Shown piece after piece: positions 49,307 through 61,000 of a DNA stretch of 64,000 bases. Origin of the DNA: Eumeta japonica (lineage: Eukaryota > Arthropoda > Insecta > Lepidoptera > Psychidae). The notes beneath the pieces were generated by a model, which made no database searches, was not told the DNA's origin, and worked only from the letters and a program-made list of their open reading frames with translations. Position numbers and translations under genes: made by a program. How positions within the stretch are numbered: position 1 is the first letter of the stretch; every line of letters begins with the position of its first letter. The stretch covers positions 1 through 64,000 of the forward strand of contig BGZK01002085.1 of assembly GCA_005406025.1 (NCBI GenBank), given 5' to 3'.

Positions 49307-50346
49307 GGTAGGCTAATTTTAAATTATATTAAATTAAATTATTATTTATGTTTATGCGTTGTATAGCGTTAATACAGGTGTATTAACGCTAACGGTATAT
49401 ATACTTGAATGATACCGTGCGCGTTTGATCGTACAGTTGCCGGCTGTCGCGCAGGTGTCTAATTACCGTCTATTGTTCGTCGGGGCAAACAATAGATGAC
49501 GCGGGTCGGCCGGCCGAATTCTCGGAGCTCGACGGCAGGTATGCGAACACACAATGGGATGCTCAGCTATGTTTGCGCGGTATGTCGTCTAGTAAGTCTT
49601 TTTTAATTTTGAGGTTTTTAAATTTGAAATAAGGGGGCGCGCGGGTTTTGACCTAGCAGCCCCTAACAGCTCCGTATCCGAGCTAGATCTGCTATGGACC
49701 TAGCAAACGGGGTACGGAGGATGGAGTGAGGGATAATGGAGGGTGGGCGGGCGACACCTGGTATCGGCGAGGAGCATCCTCAAGGCCGGTGGTCCCAGGT
49801 CCGTCCGGGTTTGCCGTTCCCTTAAAGGAAAAAGCCAGCGCCCGGGGCTCGCTGCAAATCACCTCGTTGACACCGTTAGGTAGCGAGTGATTTGACCTTA
49901 AGGGTTTTTCGAAAATGTCGCTTTTCTTGTAAAAGCTTAATTAAAAGCTTTCAAAAATTCAGCGAGTTAAAAACCTGAAATAATAAACTATTATTAGTTG
50001 TGGAGCGTAGCGGCCGGCGGCGCAGCGGACTCTCTATCGGTAGGGCCGGGAGGGTCGCGGGGCGCAGCGGGGCGGCGATCTGCACAAAAAGCGAATAACT
50101 TAGAGCGCTGGGAGTGGGCGCGCGGTAGCGTCCGTTCGGGGCGGGCGATCGAACTAATAAAACATGATTTAACGAAAAAAATCAACTTAGATCGTCTTAA
50201 TTGTTTTCTTAACAAAAGAAAGCTTCGTAGGCAGCGTCTCAAAAAGTTAATGTTTAACGACCAGTCTGTACGATATGTAAAAAAAAAAGGACAATAAAAT
50301 ATTTTATTTATTTAATATTGCTTCGTCACTGTGTACACAAACAACG

Positions 50347-50401
50347 ACTATACGACATTATTGTTTTTTTACATTTGTAAAAAACAATAATGTCGTATAG
50401 T
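50347..50401. repeat. perfect hairpin, 23-bp arms
   Basis: actatacgacattattgttt(ttt) and its exact complement around a 9-base loop, 180 bases outside the 5' end of the Jockey LINE. Confidence 0.9.
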
Positions 50402-51958
50402 AAGTTTTGCTTTACTAAGGCTCTCACCGACTTTGGAGGATGCATTGATGTTTTAGCATACATACATGCTATTTTCTCAAAAAAATAAGTAGTTTTACCT
50501 TTAAATCGCTAATTAAATCGTGTCATCTGTATAATTAACAAATTGAGAAACTCAGTTTATATTCTAAAGTATCACAATAAAATGTCGACTCTATGGTAAT
50601 GCACAAAAAAAACACTTGCATTATGTAAGTTTACTACATCGTATTGATGCCAATGGTCGTTAGCAGTCAATTCTCACTATAACGATTTTACGGACTAATG
50701 TAACAATTTCTATGGAAATAGTAGAATTACATAATAAATAATTCAATTAATATATCAGTATAATTTATAGAATAAGAATATTATCTATAAGTTATACTAA
50801 TAAAAGTATTTGAACTTCAAGATTCAAGTCATAAACATGAAAAAAAAATGAACCTGAGAGAATTTATTTCGATTTTTAGTCTCTTCTTTCCGAACTGGTA
50901 TAAAAAACTTTCAACTTTTAATATACCTATGTTGAACAAAAATTTTTTTTTTAGATTTACCGAACATACGAAATATGTCATGATAACTGTTATTCTGTAA
51001 TACTGCAATTAAAAATTTAATGATTGCGTTTTTTACAACCTTTTTTTAAACTTTACAATAAATAAAGAAAATAAAAAAACATGTATATATACCGATTTTC
51101 ATTATCAAATTAAAAAAAAAATACAGTTTTTTTTTAAACATGTACGTAGTTTTACTTTAGGATTTTAACTTTAAATACCATATATCGTTAATTTAACTAC
51201 CATATAGTGTAATAACTATGTTTAGGATGCGGTTGGCAACACTACTGACAAGTGTAGCTTTGGCGTGGAGAGTGAAGTAGACCAAAATTTACACTGGTGT
51301 TGTTTAATATTTAATATTTACCATTAATGTAACACAGCTAGATAAAACATTTTTGATTATTTCAGTTAATATTTTGTTACTAACAATATCCTTTATGCTA
51401 AAACTCGTTATTTTAGATAGGTACGGCTGTTAATTTTTTCTAGAAGTTTCCGTCACAAGTAAGTGTAGAACGCCATTTTGTTGATTTGATAATATGCATG
51501 CTATATTCAGATATATTGAAATAAATTCTTAAATTGAAGTATGTAACTGTATATATAATGCTTATAATTTGTAGTTTATATGTCTAAAGATGATTGTGAA
51601 GTGTTTTTCTTTATAATTGCATAATTATGTCATAACTTATTTATCTATGTAAAAAATATGTAGTATACTATAAAATGCAGTCGGACTTAAGCAAAGGGGG
51701 CACTCATTAAGGGATTAAAGACTTTTTCTATTCAGTTTTCGCTTGGTGGCGATTGGGCTAACAATAAAATTAACCTTCACACTTAGTTTTGCTGTTGGGT
51801 ATACTGCATTAGATAGGTTAGTAAAAAAAAAACAGGTCAGAGCAAAAACATTTTCCCTCTGTTCCCTAAGTCTGACTTAAATACTAATTTCAAATGTATG
51901 TAAACTACTAGTTGAAAAAGAATGTTGTAATCTAAACTTTTTTTTTTTATATAATAGG

Positions 51959-52009
51959 ATGGCTGAAGATTTTGATGTAGAGGCAATGTTAGAAGCTCCT
52001 TATAATAAG
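51959..52009 (+). CDS. Rbm39: Rbm39 coding exon 1
   Basis: 17 codons, MAEDFDVEAMLEAPYNK, donor gtaagg in phase 0. The exon itself probably begins at 51958 after the acceptor. Confidence 0.93.
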
Positions 52010-55000
52010 GTAAGGTGAAATTGAAATTTTAATTACTATATATTTTATATATAGATATGAGTAAATAATATGAGGTCTTAACTACAATTCTCATTATATA
52101 TTTTTTTTATTTTAAATATTAAGTTAAGAGGCTTATAATTCAAATGTTCAGACTAAAAGTTTTCCTTGAAACCTCATAAGCCAATTAGATTTAACTGTTT
52201 GAATATGTAATCATTTGAGTGCAAATTTTTTTAGAAATATTCGTGTTACATACTCGAACAGTACCAATCATCCATATTCAAAAATTACAATCTAGAATCA
52301 TTTCTTGTATTTATAGAACTTTGTGGTAATTGACCAGCATACTTCACCGACCTGAAAGAAGTGAGAGGTATCCACTACATATTTATTTTAGTTTAAAATT
52401 ACTTAAATTAATATGCCCCTTCACATCAAATAAATTTCAATGAACTACTTTTGAATTACCTGTTTGATAAAATTCAATTGATAAAAAGTTGATCGTGGAA
52501 TATGTGAAAAGACCATGCAGCTGATGGGTCATAAATCTTTTGCAGAAGTATCGGTGTGTGATGTTAGCGCTGTGTGCTTCTCTTGTCAATGGTTTTGTGA
52601 ACGGTAAGTGTAGCTCAGCGCGGCAGCAGCATTTGAGACCAACTAGACCGACATATTTTAGTTCTGAATGTATCCAACGCCGAGTCGAACAGTTATCTCA
52701 CATACCCCCCTACCAACATTTGTCTTGTTTCTTCAGATTAATGAAATACAAACAATACTGAAGAAATATTGCAAATGTTTGGTTTATACAGTATTTTGCA
52801 ACATACTAATGCTCTTGTTTATCCATTCACTCGGCGTGTGTTGCTGTGTGCGGCTGCTTCTACCTTGTGCTTTGTGTGACAGGATGACAATTCTTCATCA
52901 AAGCATCGTTCGGACAAACGCTCTGATAAATACAAAGAAAAGGACAGGGACAATGGTCGAAGGTAATGCTCTATTTTTACCAAAATCTTAAATTATTTCA
53001 AATACAAGTTTATGTTGCACCTGAATGTATAATTTGAAATCAGTTTTAAAAATGAATTATTTATAATAAGAAAACATTTACTGATGTCTATAAAAATTCA
53101 TATCGTCTTTATAGAACCAGGCAATTTTCATCCTAATCAATGGGATGTCAACACTAAATGACCACTTTTTTTTTTTATTCTGATCATTGACTGTATTTTG
53201 TTAATGCATGTTTAAAAATCTCTATAATGTGCAAATTTTAATCTCCTACAGTATCTCAGAATTTGCTTTTTCACCTGTAAGATGTTCTCGATTCCTTTTG
53301 TGGGAGATTCTGTCTTATTTGAAAGGTACTATAAAAGGAAACCAGTTGGACCATTTAATAACACTAGTGATAAGGCAATCATCTTCACATACAAGCTATA
53401 ATTTTATTCAAGAGAGAGCAACAATTTTATGAATTATATTTTTCATTATGAATAGTTATTTAAATTGAAATAACAGTGTAATTGACAATATTGACTAGTG
53501 TGTAATTTTCATACAACCAAACATGCGTCACTAAGCACCTGTTATTAAGATTAAAATGTTGCCCTTTAAAAAAAGTCATTTTGAGAAGGTATATGCACTT
53601 GAGCACTTTAGCAGTCAACACCGTTATAGTCGTTCACCTAGCCGATTTGATATAAATTTATTTATAAGGTGCACTGTAAAACATTTTTTAAACTAATGTT
53701 TAATATTAAATTTTTCCAGACCCATCTATTTTAGTCTTTTGCTTTTATTAACAATTTCCATTTACTATGTTTACAGATTTATCCATCTTTATATATAATT
53801 ATAACTTAATTATTGATCATATTAAACATATCAATATGTGTACCAAATTGTACAAACTACAAAAGAAGTTGTGAAAGTCCTCTAAAATTGAACATTACAC
53901 AATTACTTGATCAGATCAATATTTTAAAATGAATTTATTGTTTTTTCTTTGGAGTATTATGCAGTAGGTTTATGAGAATATGACACTTAGTGATATATGA
54001 AACTTCTCAATGATTATTGCTTTTTTTCTTTTGATTTATAACATGTATAAACTCTGAGAGGGATCTAAAGTATTTTGTTGTGGAGAGATTATGTAAAGAT
54101 GCAAGCATCATAATGGAGCAACCGCCATGTGAAAAATATGTTATTTCTTCACCAGGTGGCATTTTTTTTTTTAATTAATTATTATCCAAAAACAAAGCCG
54201 TTATTGACTGATAATGCAAGCAGGCATTTATAAAATGACCTAAAATTCATATATGACAATTGTTTTAAAATGCATACATTTGAGCTTTTTATGCATTTTT
54301 TATAAATAGATTACAGAGTTGTTATATATGTGTGTATATATATAGTTGTGAGACAAGTTTGTGACAATAACATATTTTTCCAATCCCGTTGGTCACACAG
54401 GTAAGAGAAAAAGGTTTTTCTTATTTCATAAGTAAAAAATTGCAGTAAAATTTCTCTGATTGTGCTGTTTGTATCTGCTTAATTTTGATACCATAAAATA
54501 GAAAACATTTTAATTAAAAAAAAGTAAAAACTGTGTTCAACCATTTTGCTATTGTTTGTCTATCCACCAAAATGAGTGAATCTTACATAAGAATTCGATA
54601 CATTTTGAAGTTTGATTACAAAAAAACGCTACACAAGCCGCGAAAAAAAATTGTGACATTTATAGACCTAATGCAGTGTTGGTAACAGTAGCATAAAATT
54701 GATTCAAGAGTTTTAAGTCCAGTCATTTTGATATCAAAGATGAACCTCGCTCTGGTCGACCTTTTATGGATAAAGTCAATGCCGTTTTGGAAAAAGTAGA
54801 ACAAGATTGGCATAATAGCTCTAATGACAGCTGAAGAATTAGGGTTTGACCACAAAACAGTTTTGACTCATTTGAAAAAAAGCAATATACAAAAAAAGCT
54901 CGATACTTGGGTCTTACACAAGCTCACTAAAAGAAATCCATTCGATTGTGTATCCAATCGATTTGCGATTCTCTATTGGAATAAAATGAAACCGCACTGT

Positions 55001-58000
55001 TTTTGAAAAGATTGATCCCTGGTAATGAAAAATAAATTGTCGATCAACAAGAATGTGGGAAAAAGATCATGGTCAAAAGGCAAGCAAGTTCCACAGACTA
55101 TAGTGATACCCGGATGTATTTTCAATAAGTTGATCCTATGTGTATGGTGGAATTAGAAGGACATTATTCATTATGAGCTTTTACTCCCAGGAAAAACCAT
55201 CAATTTGGATCTCTACTGCCAACTGCTGATGAGACTTAAGCAAGAAGTGTTGAAAAATGAATAACATAATAATGATTAACACAAAGGGTGTGGAGTTTCA
55301 CTATGATAATGCCAGACTACACACATCTTAGGCTCAGCAAATATTGAGAGTTTGGTTGGGAAGTGATAATGCATCCATCTTATAGTGCTGACTTTGCACT
55401 GCCAGATTTTCACCTGCTTCTATCTATTCAGAATTCTTTAGTTAGCGTTAGGTTAACATTAAGAGAGAACTGTCAAAACTACTCATCGCAGTTTTTTGAT
55501 CACAAGTTCCAGTAACAGAAGTTATGTCACTACCTACATAATGGCACAAGTTGTTATGAAAAATCTTGAATTTGTATATAAAATACGAAAAAACTTTTTC
55601 CCTGACCCTATAGCTTGATTGCTATATTAGCAATCAATAATCTAAGACCATGAAAAGGCACAAATTCCAGTCAAAACGTTTCCAATAATATTAAATTAAC
55701 CTTAAAAACCCATATTCTAACACAGATATATTGGAGCCAAAATATTTCCTATTTTCTTAATTATATAATGATGATTAGTACAGTCATTTAGTATTTTTAC
55801 TTGGAAAGTTTTGAGTTTTGAAAATTGGTAATTTTATAGATTTTGATATGTTCCTTCCAAATTTCAGCTTTGCCACCTCGTATGTTTGCCGCTCGCGCCG
55901 CCATATTGAAAAAATGGCGCCCAAAAGCAGATTTTTGATAATAACTCCTTTCCGACGCATTTTACAGGAAAAACATATACACAAAATAAAAGTAGAGAAA
56001 ATTTTCTACAATTTATGTCATAACTTTTTTTTCCCTAAAATTAATAGTTTCGGCGTAGGAGCGCCGTAAAGTGTAATTCAATACACGTTTCGGCAGAAAT
56101 ACTCATTTCCACACCACCATGAGGTGGATTTCCACACCGCTTTTATAATACGCTTACGTTCTTCTAATTTGTTGTCACTTTTTTCATTGTACCAGGCATC
56201 CATTAATAACTTAAACCCTGTACTTCGAAAACAAACCACAGGCGCCTCATTGGCAGTGACAGCAATTAAAATATCATCACCATATTTTTTAAGCAGTTGT
56301 GTTTTCACTATTTTTATGTGTGGATGGTAATCACCTTCAATTTTTGTCATTAGTTCTTCCAGAGAAAACTGACATTCTTCGGAATTTTCTTCGAGATATG
56401 AATAAATGTATTGCATCGCGGTATCAATCTCGCTTGCATATGGACCTCTTTTTTTTCTTTCTTCGGTCGAGGGCGTTTGATACAATTTCTTCATACACGA
56501 ATTGTGATATTGTGCATCGGCTGCGACTAAGTAACCTGTTCAAGGCGTTCAACTATTGCTTGCCCCAATCATCGTTACGAGCCCAAGCAAGTTCTGAAAT
56601 ACTATTTTTCATCGACAATTTACGCACACTATACACAATATTACGTTCACATAAACGTCTGTTTTGTGTAGATATGAACTCTGCTGTTATCTCAGCAGCA
56701 CATAAAAACAATGATTTTGAATGAGAACACGTGTAGATCTCAGTTGTACTTGAGAAGTTGTACCATCACTTCCCCTACGCAAAGCTGCAGCGATTAACTT
56801 CTCATTATTATATTGTTTTCGACACGCATCGTGAACTACTATGGATTTCAATCCCACCAAAAGTTTGTATTTATTGTCTTTTCTTTGTGTACTTGACTGA
56901 CGAAAAGTTTCCAATCCTTTTTCCTTCACTTCAATAACTTCACTTTCTTGCAGTATATCACCACAAATAAAGCAGTTTACTTCATTAGAAGCCATGGCTC
57001 TGTAAATGCAAACGACACTGTTAGATGATAAACGTGTACTGATGACTCAGACTAAATATTTCTATTGAGCTCAGCTGAGGCCAGATGTTTCTTAGAAGGG
57101 GCCTGACACAGAAGGGACGCATTCCTTTATACCTGCGGAGACATAAAAGACTAGCTAGACATGATAGACTAGTAGTTAGCTAGGTTTTCATTCTATGGAA
57201 CAATATTTAACCTTCGTATAATTTTTATAATTTACAAATCACAATATGAGCAGTTTAAAGTAAATATTACACGTTGGTGTGGATGTATAATGGTTTACGG
57301 TGCTCGTACGCCGAAACTATTCATTTTAGGAAAGAAAATGTTATGACATAAATTGTAGGAAATTTTCTCTACTTTTATTTTGTATAGATATGTTTTTCCT
57401 GTAAAATGCGCTGGAGGGGAGTTATTATCAAAAAACTGCTTTTGAGCGCCATTTTTTCAATATGGCGGCGCGAGCGGCAACCATGCGAGGTGGCAAAGCT
57501 GAAATTTGGAAAGAGCATATCAAAATCTATAAAATTGCCAATTTTCAAAACTCCCGGAAAACTTTCCAGGTAAACTCTATTTTTTCGACCAAATGACTGT
57601 ACTAGATGTTTCTATAAAAGAATAAATTGTTAAAGCTAATGCATTTTAGTTGTATGGTATCAAGTAGTTTTATGAATACCTACTGTAGATAATCAGTATA
57701 TGTGTTCTTATTGTCATTAGTATGGAGTGTTAATTTAGTGAATAAATAAATATAATTCTTAAATTAATTTTACTGTACAATAATTATTGAAATCCTATGG
57801 TGCATAATTTAATCCTGCGTATTGTTAATTTTTTAAAATATTAATATTTTTTTTTGTTTCATATTCATAAATAGTATACTTAGCACAAGACTAATACATA
57901 TTTATTGTAACAGACGGAGTCGGTCGAGAGAGCGAAGAAGATCTCGGGATAAGGACTCTCGACGTTCACGGGACAAAGATGATAAAGACAGGAAGGATAA

Positions 58001-61000
58001 AGATCGGGATCGCGATAGAGATCGTGGTGACCGTAAAGACAATAGAGAACGAGACCGGGACCGCGAGCGGGATCGAGACCGAGAGCGGGATCGGGAACGA
58101 GAACGAGACCGTGATCGAGATCGTAGCCATAGAGATAAGGAACGCGAACGCGATAAGGATAAAGAAAAAAGACGCAGCCGTGACAAAGAACGAAGTCGTG
58201 AGAAAGAACGAGAACGTAGCCGTGATAAGGATCGTGAACGGAGCCGTGATAGACCCTCCAAGAGAGAAAGAAGTCATGAAAGGGAACATGGCAAAGATCA
58301 TAGATCGAAATCAAGAGGATTAGAACCAAAACTTGATGAACTTCCTCCTGAAGAAAGAGATCTTCGCACTGTATTTTGTATGCAATTATCGCAAAGAATT
58401 CGAGCAAAAGATTTGGAAGAATTTTTTTCATCTGTTGGTAAAGTTAGGGATGTAAGACTGATCACTTGTAATAAGACTAGGAGATTTAAAGGCATAGCTT
58501 ATATAGAATTCAGAGATGCAGAATCTGTGCCCCTGGTAAGTTTCAATCTTCTATGTGTAATAATTATCTTGTTTGAAAATTATTTCAATGATAAATATTT
58601 TCAGGCTTTAGGTCTAACTGGGCAGAAACTACTCGGTATTCCTATTATTGTACAACATACTCAAGCTGAGAAGAATAGGGTTGGGAATAGTTTACCTAAC
58701 TTGGCACCAAAGACTAGCAATGGACCTACAAGGTTATATGTTGGTTCATTACATTTTAACATCACAGAAGATATGTTACGTGGCATATTTGAACCATTTG
58801 GAAAAATTGATCACATTCAATTAATGACTGATCCAGAGACTGGCAAAAGCAAAGGATATGGATTTTTGACTGTAAGTAAATCATCACTCATTGCAATATA
58901 ATTGTAGGTGAAATGCTTAAAAAAAGATATTTCTTCCACGTAGTGGTGAATTGTTCATTTAATTTGTATTGCTTTTCCTGCTAATATAGGATGATATGAG
59001 TTATTAAAGGCTGGAGTTCCACCCAAAATTCCAAATTTGTTACCACTTAAAAATTCATAATGTTTAATATGAATATGCAGTATAAACTATGTAACAACAC
59101 TGAAGGGAATGTGCATTTTATGGCGATATAGAGAGTTGTTAAATTGAGAGAAGGAAAATTAGAATCAGAAAAACAAAATGAAAATCCAAAGCGTCTGTAT
59201 CTTCTGCCCTGTTTCAATCGCCTATATCAGTAAAACTTTTTTGACAAAAAATCAGTAAAAACTTTTGCTAGTCACATTTACAGTTTGACAAGATTGTGAA
59301 CAACTAAAAATATGCTAACGTAATAATCTATGACTTACTTGTTAGTCATGGTCAACAACAGTCTACACGTGCAAACAATTCCAATTTGTAAACAAAAGAA
59401 CGAATTTCTTAGAAAGTTCGTATGCATGATGGGGACTATGGGCTAGGATAATAATGGCGACAAAAGAATGTACACAAGCTATGCAGTTTTTTACTAATTT
59501 TAGCAACTTAAAAGGTGCTTTTTGTTACTTAATCATTGTCATTATTGAGAGTGGGGTGTAATGCAATATAGAGTGTATCATTGTATGGAAGGCAAGCTAA
59601 ATCAACTAAAGCCAAATGATTTCGACACTTTGGGGAGTTTGTCATTAAATTGAGTGACATTACATGGAGTTTACACTGTATATATAAAACTAATATTTTT
59701 AAAAATATTATTATAGATAAACCTAGTAGTAGTTATTTTCCTTATTTTAATACGTAGGAAACTCACATAAAATTGAAAATGGAGATTTTGGCAATATTCA
59801 AAAGTTTTTGTTAGAAATACATAATATATGTAAAATCTCAGTTGCAAATTGTGCTATATGTTATATCCAAACGATGCTCGGTGTACGAATAATTGCACAT
59901 TTTACATCACGGTACTTTTGTATGACCCTGTTCTTTACCACTATCATATAAATACAAGCCCTAGTTGTAAGTTACTTGTCATTTCGATTTCAAGGTGTTT
60001 CAGGTATATTTAGTGTACTACTTCCAAACTAAACAACCCCCCATCCATTTATTTTCCTAAGTATTATAAAATACAAAAATTAGGTAATATTTGAAATAAT
60101 TACACAAATTGTTAAGATTTTATGATACCATTTAGATATGTATTCAATAATATGTTATTGTATTTTAACTAATAAAAAGTAATGTTTATGAAATAAAAAT
60201 ATATTGAAATTTACAAGCATAATTGTTTTATAAATCAAAATAAGTTTTATGTTTTAATGTTTATTTGTATCTTAACACTAATAACAAAAAATGCAAGGTT
60301 ACCTGAAGTATTGTTATGTTTTGTATTATTGTACCGTGTTTTGTGGCATAGATTTTGTGCTATGCTACTAGAATATACAAATAAATCAAAAGGATGATGA
60401 TACTCCAGCCTATATCCAAACTGAACCTAGAAAAATTAAGATCTAGACAACCCTTTCATTTCATATATGCAGATATAATAGAGATTTTTATTTATATTTC
60501 AATAAAAGTATAATTGCAATATGGAGATTGCAACTCATAACAATTTTTAGAACATGAAGCATAATTATTAGATTTTATTTAGACCAAACTCTAATTTTGT
60601 ATTTTAAATAATATTAAGCTGCCTCATGAATAATGTTGGTTTTATAAAACCTTAATATTCATAGTGTAACCTACCATATTCTATGGTCTTAACCCAATGT
60701 TCAATAAGCTCTATGAAATTGTGGTAAAACCATTCTTTGGGCTTAGATAGGCAAAGAATTTCTAAACTTCATTTTCAACATCTATGGACCCAAGTTTTTT
60801 TCCATCAAATAATTTTGTTATGAATCTGAATAAATAATCTGATGGAGCAAGGTCCAGACTGAATGCTTGATGTGGTTGGAGTTCAATACCACCAAGTTCT
60901 TTGATTATATCACCATATAACTTTCACAGTATGTGGTTAGCATTGTCATGTTGTAAAAGCACCCATTTTCAATTTACTAAATATGGATATGTCTTCTACA

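Larger units (their letters stand above)
45278..50155 (-). mobile_element. Jockey-type LINE, end-to-end but lacking RT core
   Basis: About 4.9 kb, flanked by an exact 11-base target duplication AATAAAACATG (45267-45277 and 50156-50166). On the minus strand: GC-rich 5' UTR (50155 to about 49310); ORF1 from about 49306 to 47773 with three zinc knuckles; ORF2 from about 47620 with an AP-type endonuclease and the start of the reverse transcriptase to 46047; then a jump to the RNA-binding C-terminal tail (46035-45689), a 3' UTR and a poly-A tail (T-run at 45278). The segment with the catalytic Asp-Asp motif is missing. Frameshifts in ORF1 and ORF2 also make it inactive. Confidence 0.85.
39965..51957. 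other. divergent intergenic region between Cwc15 and RBM39
   Basis: About 12 kb. Most is transposon (hAT 41834-44535, LINE-derived insert 42853-43815, Jockey LINE 45278-50155). A CpG-containing patch at 41576-41650 and another at 51230-51480 are candidates for the upstream non-coding exons of Cwc15 and RBM39 respectively; a gtaagt donor at 51459 would suit the latter. I see nothing else supportable. Confidence 0.5.

Noticed and set aside
49998..50297. Open frame of 99 codons with a basic C-terminus, plus strand
   Set aside because: Its first half lies in the 5' UTR of the minus-strand Jockey LINE and its second half in host flank beyond the 11-bp target duplication, so it is a chimera, not a gene.
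57880..58431. Long open frames antisense to Rbm39 exon 3, some Arg/Ser- or Leu-rich
   Set aside because: They mirror the CGx/GAx codon repeats of the real exon; no motif of their own.
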